Assembly: GCA_023091665.1 (NCBI GenBank)
Contig: JALJCQ010000016.1
Coordinates: forward strand, 620,001-684,000
Source: Pythium myriotylum
Lineage: Eukaryota; Oomycota; Peronosporomycetes; Pythiales; Pythiaceae
Direction of reading: 5' to 3'
DNA length: 64,000 nucleotides
Each line of letters begins with the position of its first letter. Within the stretch, counting starts at the first letter, position 1. Positions 9,494-22,300 of this stretch are shown here, piece after piece. The position numbers and the translations under genes were made by a program. The notes under the pieces were generated by a model. That model had not been told where the DNA came from and did no database searches. It worked only from the letters and a program-made list of their open reading frames with translations.

Positions 9494-10627
9494 TCATGCG
9501 CCAGCCTGCGCGGTCGGCGAGCCACGAGCACTCGGCGTGGTTTCGTCTCCCGTGAGGTCTTTGTCTTCAGCTTCTTGACTGATTGACAACTCTCCGACTG
9601 AATCCGAGGCAGCAGGAGACTGTCGAGTCGGCTCCGAGTCCGAGTCCGAGTCCGGTTCGACTTGTTTGTGGTTACTTTGACGCTGGCGTCGGACGAACGC
9701 GACTGCAACGATCACTGCAATGGCACCGCCGAGTGCGACTGGCGCTAGCCACAGAGCGAGCTTAGGCTCGCCGAGCTCGACTTCGTTCAGTTCGCTTTGG
9801 TCCTTCACGAGTGTCTCCAACTTGAAGGACGAACATGGTAACAAATGAGCTGACGACTCGGTGTAATAGTTCTGGCAGTACCGACAGGTGAGGGAGAAGC
9901 ATCCAACGCCGCCCTTGGAGCAGGAAGGATCCGTTGCCGCGGAAATGCCGACGGCAGTATCGCCGCTCGCGACTTGGAATGAACAAGGGTCAACGGCCAC
10001 ACTCGCTGGCTGCAGCACGGGGGGCGACGTTGGGAAAGTAATGACAGCCGGCTTCCTCGTGGGGTACACCGGAGACGATCGGGAGCGTGGGAGGCCGCTG
10101 TTGTCGACAACGTATGGAATTCGCGTGAACTGGATATCGTCGCCGTTATTCAGGCGAAACGTGCTGCACGGTGTCAGGTGAGCAGACTTGGACGTGTTGA
10201 ACACGCGGCATTGGCGACAGGAGTATCCAATACATCCCAAGCCACCGAGCACACAAGTAACATCGTTGATCACAGCGATTCCGACGGCTGTGTCGCCTGC
10301 CGTTGCCACCACAGAACACGACAGCATAAATGTCGGGGGTACAGTCGTTGGTGCAGGCGTCGGTAGTCGTGAATACAATCCTGTGACTTGGGAACACCAA
10401 AGCAGGTTCGTGTACGAGGTCGCTTGTGGAAGGCGACAATACCGGCAGACCGTGCTCAAGCACCCAACGCCAGTCTTCGCGCATGTCCTATCTGTCGCGA
10501 TTTTGAGAGACGCAGCTTTGGCTCCAGCGGAAGGTGTCATCGTGCAGACTTGCGCTGATACGTCGATCAGCCATATTGCGAGCCAAAGCACGAGGCAGAG
10601 GCTACTCGTTTGTCCAGGAAGCCACAT
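9494..10627 (-). CDS. three-module cysteine-rich membrane protein with acidic tail
   Basis: Predicted 377-residue protein. I start it at the ATG at 10627, because that Met is followed by a clear signal peptide (SSLCLVLWLAIWLIDVSA); an upstream in-frame extension to 10684 is less likely. Three six-cysteine modules follow, closed by NLLWC, HLTPC and HLLPC, with short Pro/Ser linkers. A transmembrane helix lies at about residues 290-312 (LWLAPVALGGAIAVIVAVAF). The 65-residue tail is longer and more acidic than in its paralogues, with a Ser-Asp repeat (EPDSDSDSEP) and many Ser/Thr that could be phosphorylated. It is the fourth minus-strand family member in a row. Function is unknown. Confidence 0.82.
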   Translation of the reverse strand: MWLPGQTSSLCLVLWLAIWLIDVSAQVCTMTPSAGAKAASLKIATDRTCAKTGVGCLSTVCRYCRLPQATSYTNLLWCSQVTGLYSRLPTPAPTTVPPTFMLSCSVVATAGDTAVGIAVINDVTCVLGGLGCIGYSCRQCRVFNTSKSAHLTPCSTFRLNNGDDIQFTRIPYVVDNSGLPRSRSSPVYPTRKPAVITFPTSPPVLQPASVAVDPCSFQVASGDTAVGISAATDPSCSKGGVGCFSLTCRYCQNYYTESSAHLLPCSSFKLETLVKDQSELNEVELGEPKLALWLAPVALGGAIAVIVAVAFVRRQRQSNHKQVEPDSDSDSEPTRQSPAASDSVGELSISQEAEDKDLTGDETTPSARGSPTAQAGA

Positions 10628-10862
10628 CGTATTTGTGCTCTGCGCTGTTAATCCTGGTCTTGTACAAATGACATGGTTGTGCATGTCATCCCACTATTCT
10701 TTTCTCAGAGTCGGATTAATCTTTCCGTTTCGCAACCGGCCCCCCCAGGAATATGAGGCTACCAGGACTAAATGAAAGAAACCCACAGACAGGATTCTCC
10801 TCGCCATGATTACAAATTGCACGACCCAAACATTACATATCGGTCAGAACTACGGTGACCTT

Positions 10863-12450
10863 TTATTCCGCCTTCATGTACATCAAAATGCCCTCTTTGT
10901 AGAGGGCCTTACAGAGCTCAATCTGATCGTCTGCATCTTCATGAGGGAGATCGCCAACGCGGAAATACTCCGGATAACTCCGCAAAATGAATTCGATGCT
11001 CTCAGCATCGTCCAGCTCGAACTCTAGTGGTGAAATTGGAACTTCGTGGTGGAGTCGCGAGTTCTCCTTACAGTGGTAAACGACAGCCTTGCCTTCTTCA
11101 ATGACAAGCCGTGCAATGTTGTGGCGGATCAGCTTCAATTGGGTGTTCACGGTAATCTTGAGCAAGGGACTGCTTTCGTTGGTGCAATTCTCTTCATCAT
11201 CCTCAAGAGCCGGTGGGAGCCGGTCAATCAGAAAGTTTCTTGCCATTTGGTCAGCTGCAGCGTCAATCATATCCATCGCTTCGCCCATGATAAGTTTCAG
11301 CGCCTTCTTAACTGTCTCAGCAAAGTCTTGGCGCTGCGAATCGCCCTCTTTATCCGAATGCATGACACCCATAAAATCCATGTAGTCACGAGGAAGGGAT
11401 CGGCGAAGGCTCACGTGGTTGTTGATAGCAGCTCCAACGGCCTCAGGAACCAAAAGCTCGAGATAGTTCCCGATCGTGTTCTGCTGGCCCGTTGACACGG
11501 TAACGTGAAGTGAGTCTTTTTCCGTCGACGCGACGGCCTGGTGGATAAAACCACGAGGGAAGTAAAGCAAATCGCCTTGCTCCAGGTCAACTTCAAGAAT
11601 CGGCTTGCCAATCTCGTCCGGCTTGAAGTTGCCACTCGAATAACGAGGAAGCGTGCGCTCTTCGTCCAGCGGTGCATATACTTTCCAGTGCTTCGTCCCT
11701 TCGATCTGGAGCAGGAAGGCCTCGATATCGTCGTAGTGCGGCGCAAATCCTTGGGTGCCCTTGGGCGTGAGATAGATGTTGGAGCCGACCATGCAGCCGA
11801 ACTCGCCTTCCAAGATCGACAGCATCTTCCAAATCGGGTCCGAGAACTTTTGTGGGCATAGCAACCGCACCGAGCAGCCATTTTCAAAGTGTTTCCACAC
11901 TGTTTTCGCGGTCGCTGCACCGTCCGGGTTCAGCGTGTGGCGCGTCTCGTCAACGTACTTAGTGAGGTCGATGTCGCTGCCATACTGGAGAGTGTGCTCT
12001 TTGAGGATGCGGTCGATTTCGTCTTTGCTGAACCTATGGTGATCCAGTACGCGCTTTGTCAGTCGTCAATGTAACCGGGTGTGAGCTCCGAGGGTTTCCA
12101 TTTACCATCCGTCGTAGTACTGCGGGACCTTGCGCTTGATCACGAGCGGCCTCTTCTCCCAGTACTTTTCGTAGAACTCTTCCAGCGGCATCGGGTAGAT
12201 GAGCCACTTGAAAAGCAGTCGAGCTTGCGTGGCGCTGTGGAGGTCTGTCTGCGACGCCAGCTCCAGCGAGTCCATCACATCGTCCTCTTCGATCTCTGCG
12301 CCACCGCCCAGCGTTTGTTAGCAACCACACGACTCCGAGCGCGAGCAAAACGAGAGGCGACTCACGCGGAGACAGCAGCAGCGGCACTTCCTCCTGCTTC
12401 GCTTTGCCTGTCGTCTTGCGCTTCTTGGCGGCGGGCGCTGCCTCCGTCAT
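10863..12450 (-). CDS. RIOX1: NO66-type ribosomal oxygenase (JmjC histidyl hydroxylase)
   Basis: Predicted 481-residue protein from three exons: 12450-12366, 12295-12106 and 12033-10863. Introns have GTGAGT/GCGCAG and GTAAAT/CATAG borders and phase is kept. The short Lys-rich N-terminus (KKRKTTGKAK) suggests a nuclear or nucleolar signal. The JmjC core has the Fe(II)-binding triad: His191 and Asp193 in APHYDDIEAF and His256 in RGFIHQA, with the lysine of GTKHWKVY placed to bind 2-oxoglutarate. The C-terminal dimerisation and winged-helix part is present. Family members (RIOX1/NO66, bacterial YcfD) hydroxylate a histidine of a ribosomal protein (RPL8 in animals); that substrate is established for the family, not shown here. 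It is the only conserved single-copy gene inside the surface-protein cluster. The closely related RIOX2/MINA is the alternative. Confidence 0.88.
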
Positions 12451-13898
12451 CGCTGCTGGTCGAGATGATTCGCCTCTTCGTGACCAGCGGATCTCCGAAG
12501 AGCTCCAAGGTGATGGGGACCACACAAATCAACTACGAGAAATGATGTTTTCTTTACAGTTCGATATGGGTACGTATCATTTCTGCGACGTGTGCCAACT
12601 CGGCACCTCTTCAAAGTCGGAATCGCAAGCCGATATCAATTTGGGGGGCAACTCGTCGCACTTGCTCAGATTCTGGCAAAAGCAAGAGATGCGCAACCGT
12701 TGGGACCGGCGCTTCACGGCACCGATCTGGCAGCAAAGCTGCGCTCCACGACTGATCGCGCGGTTGCCGAGATGGGCAGGATCACCCTTCGGCGAGAGCC
12801 ACACGACGCGTGATCCTGACGAGAGCCTTATCGACTCATGCACTTGTGTCTGGATTCTGGGTGAGTGAGAGCTCAGACAAAAGCTTCGTGAACAAAGCAC
12901 AATATGGGTTGGTCGCGATAGCCATACGCTATCCGAAAAGACTTGCCCGTTGAGATTCAATTGTACTGGATCTGTGAACGACTTAGGACCGGAGAATGGT
13001 TTCAACGGCTCTAAAGCGTTTCTCACCCAAACGTTGCCTTGCAACTAGTCGCAATAAGCGCCCATTTTGTAAGTATCCTGTGAGAAGACATCAGTAGAGG
13101 ATTCATCTCCCTAAACTCTGCGACGAACCGACACACAACGACCTCTTCAGCGGCAAAAAACCGCTGCTAGTAGTTTCAAGATCAAGAGATGAGATTCGAT
13201 GCTGTGGTCTGGGGCGCCCACAGGCTACAACAGCTGTGAAGAATTTTTATGCTGATAAGGGAAATCAGAAGCTGTCGTTGAAGTGCCGCTTCATGGGTTC
13301 TCCCAAGTCACCTGCTTGGGAATGTTCTTCCAACGAACTATTCTCCACACTGAGGCATTTCCGGATAAATCCGCCGTTGCGGATTTGTGCCAGCGCCAAA
13401 GCCATAAACACGTGAACTCAAACCTTCGATAAATCGAAACCACCCTAACGCTGTTGATGGAATCAGTCGCTGTCGCGAAGAGTCACTAGTGCCGATGCGC
13501 ATGGTGAATAGTCACTTGAACGAATCGTCAACGGTAGCTGAAGGAACTAGAACTGCTTGGACAACGGATGCTCAACTCCCACGACCATGCAACGGCTAGC
13601 AGTCGGTAGTTCGAGAACGTTTACCAATGAAGATCCAACTAGGATCCCCATGGCGATCTTTCGCGCCCAGGAAACCACCGACTCTTCACCGCGTAAGGCT
13701 CGATGAACCGATCGAGTATTCCCCACCCATGTAATAGAGATACGTGCCGAAAACGGACCCGGCATCCAAGAAGCTGGAGAAGGAAGGAGTTACGGGCAGA
13801 AGAGCAGCTCGTCTCGTCCTCATTCTGCTTTCGGCAGCCTCCAGGACACTCAGCTCGTCTCAACGATCCTCATTCCTCGGTCGCGCCAAAGTAGAAGG
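12451..13898. other. 1.4-kb divergent intergenic region
   Basis: This lies between the start of the oxygenase gene (minus) and the start of the 13-module gene (plus), so it should hold both promoters. Overlapping open frames at 12404-12868 (+) and 12577-13044 (-) are each about 155 codons. None has a recognisable domain, and they compete for the same bases. I see no repeat. Confidence 0.45.
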
Positions 13899-16628
13899 AT
13901 GGTGTTCCCACGTCGCGACGGCGTGCGCTCCATCGCCAAGGTCGTCACGGTTTGCGCGCTGACCCTGAGTGTGCTTCAAGGCGGCGCTCTCGCAAAGAGC
14001 AACAAGCATCACAAGCACCACAGCCACAAGCACCTGAAGGTGGTTGTGGATGTAAGCTGCGACCAGACTGTTTCCGACGGAGACGCCGAGAACCTCCTAT
14101 CCATCGTCACGGATTCGGACTGCGCTGATGCTGGCGGCCCAGGCTGTATCGGTACAACCGTGTGTCGATACTGCAGGGAGGCTGGGGCGACGGTGAATCC
14201 CGAGTACCCGCCGTGCAGCGACTACGACGTACATCTCATGGACGCCGGCCTCAGTAACCCGGCACCTCCAGTTCCAGTTCCAGCCCCAGTTCCAGCTCCA
14301 GCTCCAGTTCCAATCCCAGATCCCACTTTGCCAGTTACTCCAAGTGGCACGTGCGGCCGGACGGCTTCTCCAGGCGATCTCGCCGATGGTGTCCAAATTG
14401 TGAACGACGCCCGCTGTATTGACGACGGTCTCGGTTGTGACGGCTACTACTGCCGCTTCTGTCAGTTCCGCCTTACAGATAAGTCAGGTCACCTGAGCAC
14501 TTGCCAGAGTCTCGGATACTTTTTCGACAACAATGGGGCACCGGTATCGGCGCCAGCACCAGCTCCAGCCCCGGCACCAACAACAGCCCCGGCGCCTACG
14601 ACCGCACCTACAGTGTGCACGACGCAATCATTCGAGCTCGCTGATGGCATCGACATCATCACCGACCCGAACTGCGCACTCGAGCAGATCTACCGCCCAG
14701 TGGGCTGCATTGACAGCATCTGCCGTCGCTGCTCTACGTTCACGACTGCTCGCTCATTCCGCTACTGGCAGTGCCCAGGCTCGACGGTGGCACCAGCTCC
14801 GACAGCCGCGCCAGTGCCAACAAGTGCGCCGGCGCCGACGAGTGTGTCGACAGGCTGTAGCTACCAGGTCTCACCAGGTGATTTCGCCGTTGGTATCCAG
14901 CTTGTTGGCGACACCAAGTGCCGTAGTGGCGGTATTGGTTGCTTCAAGGATGTGTGTCGCTACTGCCAGTTCCAAAGCACGACCCAGTCAAGCCAATTTG
15001 TGACGTGCGCTAGTCTCGGCTACTCGTTCGGACCGAGCTCCACCCCAACCTCTGCACCAGCTCCAACGACTACAACGCCAACATTGGCTCCCATTCCGAC
15101 TACTCCGCCGGTCCCCGTCGTCACGACTGCTTCGCCGCCCGCAACATCGGACACTGGCTGTCCGTTTGCGGTTTCCTCTGGCGACTTTGCCGTTGGTGTC
15201 CAGCTTGTCGGTGATCCGAAGTGCGCGAGCGGGGGTCTTGGGTGCTACCAGAACGTTTGCCGCTACTGCAAGTTCAAAGAGTCTACTCAGTCGGCCAACT
15301 GGATTCCGTGCTCAACGCTCGGATGGCCACGCACAGCAGCTCCCACGACAGCAGCTCCAACGACTGTGCCTCCGACGGCGGCTCCACCAACAGCGGCACC
15401 TGCGACAACAGCACCGCCGGCAACTGTGCCTCCAGCTCCGCCAGCGACAACGTCTCCGGGCGGCGATCTAATCGGCCACACTGTTAGCATCGATGACGAC
15501 CTCGGATGTCCATACCCGGTATCCGAGGGCGACTTCGCCGCTGGTATTTTGCTCGTCGGCGATGCAAAGTGCGTGAAAGGCGGTCTCGGCTGCTACGCCG
15601 ATGTGTGCCGCTTTTGCAAGGTCCGCGTCACCCCACAGTCAAAGCATATGATGTGGTGCACGGATCTAGGTTACAATGTCAGCATTACCCCTCAGGATAT
15701 CGTGGATACGCCGGCACCGGGAGCGACTAGCTGCCCATACACAGTCTCCGATGGTGATCGCGCCGACGGAATTCAGCTGGTCGGCGACGCGAGCTGCAAG
15801 GGCGGAGGGCTCGGCTGCTTCCAGGATGTGTGCCGGTACTGCCAAGTGACGCCGACGCCCCAGTCGAGCCATTTGAAGACGTGTGCAAGCCTGGGCTACA
15901 CTGGCCCGGCGCCAGTTCCTGCTCCAGTTCCTGCCCCGGTTCCAGTACCTGCCCCGGCTCCAGTGCCAGCCCCCGCTCCGGTACCTGCCCCGGCTCCAGT
16001 GCCAGCCCCTGCTCCGGTACCTGCACCAGCTCCAGTTCCAGCGCCAGCCCCTGTCCCTGTCCCAGCTCCAGTTCCAGCTCCGGTGCCTGCACGAGTCCCT
16101 GCCCCAGTTCCTGCCCCAGTGCCGTCTCCGACGACTGCTCCAGTGAACTCGTGCCCATTCGCAATCTCGGATGGCGATTTCGCTGTGGGTGTCAACCTTG
16201 TTGCCGACCCAACGTGCGCGAACGGAGGCCTCGGCTGCTACCAGAACGTTTGCCGGTACTGCAAGTTCAAGGAGACCGATCAGTCCAGCCACTGGCTCGC
16301 CTGCTCGTCGATTGCCGGAGCAATTACGCCACAGGAAGTCACAGACAGGCCGACGCCGGCACCGGCCCCGAAGCCCACGACCTCGGCGCCTATCGCCACG
16401 ACTGCCGCTCCAACTCCGTCGTCGTCGACGAACTGCGCGACCGCTGTCTCGCCAGGCGACTATGCGGCCGGCGTTCAGCTCGTAGGCGACGCGACGTGCA
16501 AGAACGGTGGTGTTGGTTGCTTTCAGAACGTATGCCGCTTCTGCCAGTTCCGTTCGACACCACAGTCGAGCGGCTTTGTCACGTGTGCGAGCCTCGGCTA
16601 CACCTTCGGATCTAGCCCCGCCCCCGCC

Positions 16629-16663
<35 letters not shown>

Positions 16664-18074
16664 TCCAGCTCCAGGGCCTGGCCCAGCACCAGTTCCTGTC
16701 CCAGCTCCCGCCCCAGCTCCGGCTCCGGCTCCGGCCCCATCGACCAAGTGCCCGTACGCCGTCTCAGACGGCGATGCTGCTGCAGGTATCCTGCTGGTTG
16801 GAGATGCTACTTGTGCCAGCGGTGGCGTAGGCTGCTTCCAAAACGTCTGTCGGTACTGCCAGACACGATCGACTCCTCAGTCTAGCCAGTTTGTGACCTG
16901 TGCCAGCCTCGGCTACAACGGCGGTTCCCCAGTCCCTGCACCCGCTCCTGCTCCAGCACCGGCTCCAGCTCCAGCACCAGGCCCCTCATCGAGCTGCCCG
17001 TACACCATCTCAGCGGGCGATGCCGCCGCGGGCATCCAGCTCGTCGCTGATCCGACGTGTGCGTTCGGTGGTGTCGGCTGCTTCCAGAACGTATGCCGGT
17101 ACTGCAAAACTCGGGATACTCCTCAATCTTTGAGCTACCTCCAGTGCAGTGGTACGGCACCGGCTCCAGCTCCAGCTCCAGCTCCGGCTCCTGGCCCGAG
17201 CGGAGGCTCAGTCCCTGCGCCTGCCCCCGCCCCTGCTCCTGCGACGTGCACGCAGACTGTGTCCAAGGGCGATCTCGACAACGGCATCAATGTCGTGGCG
17301 GATCTCACATGCCCGCAAGGCGTCGGATGTGTGGCCAACACGGTGTGCCGCTTCTGCAAGGTAAAGTCGACCGATGCGAACGGCCACATGGACTGGTGCC
17401 CCGGATCGTCTCCGCCGCCCATCGGCGACGCACCGCCCTCATCGGACGTCGGAGCTCCAGCTCCACCGGCTGACTCACCACCGGCTGACTCACCACCGGC
17501 TGACTCACCACCGGCCGACTCACCACCGGCCGACTCACCACCGGCCGACTCACCACCGGCCGACTCACCACCGGCCGACTCACCACCGGCCGACTCACCG
17601 CTTGATCAACTGCTTCCTGACGTATGCCCCGCACTTGTCTCCCCGTCTGATGCAGCGGATGGTGTGGACGCTTTCACCGACTTGTCGTGCACAACTGATG
17701 ATTTGGATTGCGTGGAATCCTGTCGATTCTGCGCCCATAGTGGAACTCCAGCTGTGGAAGAGTACGATCTCTGCTTGTCGGACCTTGTTCGAGCAAAGCC
17801 GCTTCGTGCAGCAGCGAAGGCGTCAACACTTGCGGCTGTCGCGAGCGAAGGCCACCTCGACACGCTGCTCAAGGACCACACTTTCCAGTGGGTTCTAGTT
17901 GGTGCAGCTTGCGTCGGTGCGGTCGCCGTGGTTGCTGTCGTGGCGCTCGGTGCGAAGCGCGTCGTACACCGTCGCTTGTCAACCAAGTCGGAGCTCGAAG
18001 AAGTGGCTCAGGCTGAGACCGCTGTGATCGAAGCCCAGTCTAGCGAGGCTGGGATCAGCGAGGTCCAAGTGTGA
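13899..18074 (+). CDS. thirteen-module cysteine-rich type I membrane protein
   Basis: Predicted 1391-residue intronless protein. The N-terminus (MVFPRRDGVRSIAK, then a hydrophobic core) is a signal peptide shared with the genes at 19335 and 24239. A His/Lys-rich stretch follows, then 13 six-cysteine modules. The best-preserved have CPFAVSDGDFAVG, DPTCANGGLGCYQN, VCRYC and TPQS. Module 3 is a divergent subtype; module 12 ends in HMDWC; module 13 has lost the usual GG before its third Cys. Linkers are Pro/Ala/Val/Thr runs (PAPAPVPAPAPV) and, near the end, nine PPADS copies. The juxtamembrane part (RAAAKAST...LLKDHTFQW) and the transmembrane helix at about 1331-1350 are also conserved in the two large paralogues. 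The cytoplasmic tail has 41 residues. A surface or wall role is inferred. Confidence 0.87.
17463..17597 (+). repeat. 15-bp coding minisatellite (PPADS x9)
   Basis: Nine perfect tandem 15-bp units encoding Pro-Pro-Ala-Asp-Ser. The first three use GCT for Ala and the last six use GCC. The array therefore has two homogeneous blocks, suggesting two expansion steps. It is a short linker before the last cysteine module. Confidence 0.93.
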
Positions 18075-18172
18075 GCTCCGTCAAGCACGGACGTGGTCAG
18101 CTATGTAAGTGTGTCCAGGCTGTCATATTCAAGATTATCTGCATATCGTTCTCTGCAAGCTGCAATGGCGCT

Positions 18173-18195
18173 GGTGAGGGCATCGCACTCTCACC
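18173..18195 (+). promoter_or_regulatory. 3'-flank stem-loop (paralogue-conserved)
   Basis: About 100 bases after the stop at 18074. GGTGAG at 18173-18178 pairs with CTCACC at 18190-18195. The stem can extend by two more pairs around a 7-nt loop, CATCGCA. The surrounding bases (TATCGTTCTCTGCAA... to GTCGCTAA.ACTT) match the 3' flank of the gene ending at 19335. It is likely in the 3' UTR; its role is not known. Confidence 0.6.
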
Positions 18196-19234
18196 TTCTA
18201 GGTCGCTAAAACTTGGATGTTAATATTACGAGTGGGTCTCGAAAATCTGATTGTGTTGATTGTCACCGCGTGGCTCTTATTTCACGGCAACTTCAATGAA
18301 AAGAAGCTGCGAGAAAAATACTCCGCGTTGCAATGTCCATCATAAAGGCGGCATTGCATGCCCATCAGCTGATTCTGTAATCAACGACCTCACTCAGTCT
18401 TTGCGGTTCGTTACGCATCGATGGCAATGACCATCTTAGTCTACCCAGCCTACGAGGCACTCAAATCAACGTCGGGTGTTTTGGTTTACTGGTCGTCCGC
18501 AGCCGTCTCCCCCTGACGGCCGACCATAGCATTACGAGCTGATAGCTATTAGAGTACGTAAATCGAAACTCAATTGACTCCATTTTCATGATCATCTGGT
18601 CTACGTGCGCTACGAGCCAAACGGAGAGTTGCTTCGTCAATCTTCAATGTGCACAGAGTGGTCACTTCAAGGGCCGTTTAGTCGCCACTTCACACTCAGT
18701 GACTCACGAGTTCACAGTCGATCGATCAGGTGGGCTTGAGAGCTCAGTGGTCGGGACTCGGAGACGCGAGGCTTCCGCGAGTGTGTGTTGTATGCCGAAA
18801 AATGAGTGAACTATCCCCGGTCACCGCGAAGGAGGCTTCGACACACTGGTCCGTCAATGTGAACTTTTTCAAAGCATAGAAAGCCGTCTAGAAGCAGCTC
18901 ATAGGCAGCTTTGTATGCCTTCAAAAGGTTCACATGCTGGCCCCCAGAGTACGATATCTAAAAGCACAGTTTGAATCTCTGCTTCCACTGCAGCTCTAAA
19001 CAGCAACGGCATCCTGTTTTGATCATTTAGGCATGTTGCTCATTCACTCAAACTCAACAACTAGGATGGCACTTCTGTTTTTTGGTGGACGTACTCGACT
19101 CAACAGGCATCAAAATCGCAAGTCTTGGAAGCTTAGAGTGATTGAGACGAACAGGTCGTCACCAAAACTCCGACATACCAGCGGTTCGTTGTGGTTCCAT
19201 CATATATTACCATCTAAGTATTAGCGACCTAGTT

Positions 19235-19257
19235 GGCGAGAGTGCGATGCCCTCGCC
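19235..19257 (-). promoter_or_regulatory. 3'-flank stem-loop (paralogue-conserved)
   Basis: Read on the minus strand, about 80 bases after the stop at 19335. The stem is GGCGAG with CTCGCC around the same CATCGCA loop seen at 18173-18195. The third pair is C-G here but T-A in the other copy. Such a compensatory change supports a structured RNA. Confidence 0.6.
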
Positions 19258-19334
19258 AGCGCCATTGCAGTTTGCAGAAAACGATATGGAGAATAGAGTA
19301 AGACGCACACCGTCGATCATGAAGTTCTTGCCGC

Positions 19335-22300
19335 TCACACTTGGCCCTCGATTACACCCTCCTCGACGACCTTCACTTCTGCCGTCGTCGCTGTGGTCGC
19401 GGCTTGTGCAGCCATGTTCGAGCGTCGACGAGTGATAACGCGCTTCGTGCCGACGGCAGCGAGTGCGACAACGGCAACGACGCCAACGCAGGCAGCGCCA
19501 ATGAGCGTCCACTTGAAGGTCGAGTCCTTCAGAAGCTCATCGAGGTGACCTTCTCCGGCCGCCGACTTTACAGTGGCAATCTTCTCGTGTTTACGACCTG
19601 ATGCCTTGGCAGCTAGGCGGAGGGGCTTGAGAGCTGCAACTGGAGGAGCCACTGGCTGTGTGGTCGAGCTGTCAGGCGGGTTACTGGCGAGGGGAGCAAC
19701 CGGTTGCGTGGTCGAATCGTCAGGTGGGCTCCCGCCAAGAGGAGGGAATGTCGTGTCATACGGAGCAACGATGTTGTCGCACCACTCCATGTGAGCATTG
19801 TCAGCCGTCTCCTCGATCTTGCAGAATCGGCAGACCGATTTGTCAATGCAGCCCACGCCGCCGTCGACTAGACACGAGGCATCCGTCACGATGTTGATCT
19901 TGCCTGCCTGGTCGCCCTCCGACGGGATCTGGTCGCACTGAGGAGTGTAGTCCGGAGCTGGCGTGTCGTACACTGGAGGTGGGAAGGTGTCGATGATGAT
20001 CGGGTTGATGCCGAAGTTCGAGCAAGGAAGATACGTCGTCGACTGTGGTGTGTCTCGAGTCTTGCAGTATCGACAGACATTCTGAAAGCATCCGATGCCT
20101 CCAGTGGCGCACAGCGGATCCGCGACGAGAAGGACGCCAGCGGCGGCATCGCCGGCCGAAAGCGGGAAGGGGCACGAAGATGGCAGTGGGGTCGGCGCTG
20201 GCGCGAGTGATGGAGCGGGAGCCGGCGCTGGGCCAAAGTTGTAGCCAAGGCTCGTGCAGGTCACGAACTGGCTCGACTGGACCGAGTAGGAGACTTGGCA
20301 GTAGCGACAGACCTTCTGGAAGCAACCGATGCCTCCGTTGGAGCACGTAGCATCGCCTACAAGCTGAACCCCGGCTGCGAGATCGCCCGCGGAGACTGCG
20401 AATGGGCAGTTGGTTGCTGGAGGAGCAGGCGGTGCTACGGTCGTCGAAGGGCACGGCGGGTAACGATGAGAAGAGACGGTCAGAGTGATCGCACAGAGAC
20501 GACAGATTCCTGCACTCTGGCAACCGGCGGCGGTCGGAGAGGTGAGACACGTGAAATCCGTCGTCATACCGACGCCGTCCGCCGGATCCGTGAAGGGCGA
20601 GGTCATGGTGCAAACAGTGTTAACGGGAGCAGTGGTTGACGGTGCGACAGTCGCCGTGGTGAACGAGTATCCTAGGCTGCTGCACGTCACAAAATTGGCG
20701 GACTGCGGCGTCGAGCGGAACTGGCAGTAGCGACACACGTTCTTGTAGCAACCAATGCCACCGCTCGAGCAATTGGCGTCTCCAACGAGCTGAATGCCCG
20801 CCGCGAAGTCTCCGCCAGACACAGGGTACTGGCAATTCGTGTCCGTCACATCGAGAGGCGTGATGACAGGATCAAATTGTGGGAATCCAAGAGAAGTGCA
20901 GGTGACCCAGTTGGTTGACTGGGGGGTGTCCTGGAACTTGCAGTAGCGGCATACATCCTTGTAGCAACCGATGCCTCCCTTGGAGCACGTGGCGTCGCCC
21001 ACCAACTGCACGCCAACAGCAAGATCACCCGACGAGACGCTGTACGGGCACTGAGTAGCAGGGTCGACGACAAGAGGCGGACTCGACGTCGGCACTGGAG
21101 GAGCCACGGTGTCCGGCGTGCCCCACTGAGGAAAACCTAGCGAGACACACGTGAACCAATTGGTAGACTGCGGGGTTTCTTGGAACTTGCAGAAGCGGCA
21201 CTGGTTCAAGTAGCAGCCAAGGCCTCCGTTTGAGCACGAAGCGTCACCAACAAGCTGGATGCCGGCAGCAAAGTCGCCGCTGGACACGTTGAAGGAGCAC
21301 TTAGTGATTGGGTTCGGCTCAGTGATGTCCTGTGGGATGGCGGTCGGAGGGCTCGTGGTGACTGGAGCCGGCGTACCCCACTGGGGAAAGCCCAACGACG
21401 TGCACGTGAGCCAGTTGGTCGACTGAGGAGTCTCCTGGAACTTGCAATAACGGCACACGTTCTGATAGCAGCCGAGGCCGCCCTTGGAACACGACGCGTC
21501 CCCAACAAGCTGGATACCAGCAGCAAGGTCTCCGCTCGACACAGGGAACGGACACTTGGTCACCGGATCGGGCTCGTGGATTTCCTGCGGGATCGCTGTT
21601 GGTGGAGTCGGAGGGCTTGTTGTCGGAGGACTCGTTGTCGGCGGGCTCGTGGGTGGGCTCGTTGTCGGCGGGCTCGTAGGCTGCGCGTCGGCGACGTCAC
21701 TGCACTTCGATAGATGCTTCGACTGCGCGGTCTCTTTGAACTTGCAGAAACGGCAGATATTCTGGTAGCAGCCGAGACCTCCTTTCGAGCACGAGACATC
21801 GCCGAGGAGCTGGACGCCGACGGCGAAATCGCCTTGAGAGACTGCGAACGGGCAGTTGGTCTCCCCAGTTGGGTCAAAAATGTCCTGAACGCTGATGGTC
21901 GGATCCTGCGCGATCGTGTAGCCGAGCGACTGGCACGTCTGCAGATGCTTGGACTGCGGTGTCTCCCGGAACTGGCAGTATCTGCAGACGTCCTTGAAGC
22001 AGCCGAGCCCACCCTTCTTGCACGATGTATCACCCACGAGCTGTACGCCGACGTCGAAGTCGCCAGACGACACGTCGTACGGGCAGCCATAGTCGCCAAT
22101 ACTGACGGTATTGAAGTCCGGTGGCTGAGTGCGCGGGTACCCGAGATCTGAGCACGGCACCCAGTTCTTGGACTGGGGCGTCTCGCGAAGCTTGCAGAAA
22201 CGGCAGACGTTCTGGAAGCAGCCCAGACCACCTTTGGCACACGTCGCATCACCCACGAGCTGTACACCGGCTGCAACATCCCCGCTCGAAGCTGGGTATG

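Larger units (their letters stand above)
18075..19334. other. convergent intergenic region
   Basis: Shared 3' side of two tail-to-tail paralogues. It contains two inverted copies of the conserved 3' flank, at about 18145-18220 and 19215-19300. Between them I see no gene; open frames are under 75 codons and lack recognisable content. Confidence 0.6.

Noticed and set aside
12404..13044. Two overlapping open frames of about 155 codons on opposite strands
   Set aside because: They overlap each other, the + frame also runs over exon 1 of the oxygenase gene, and neither has a recognisable motif.
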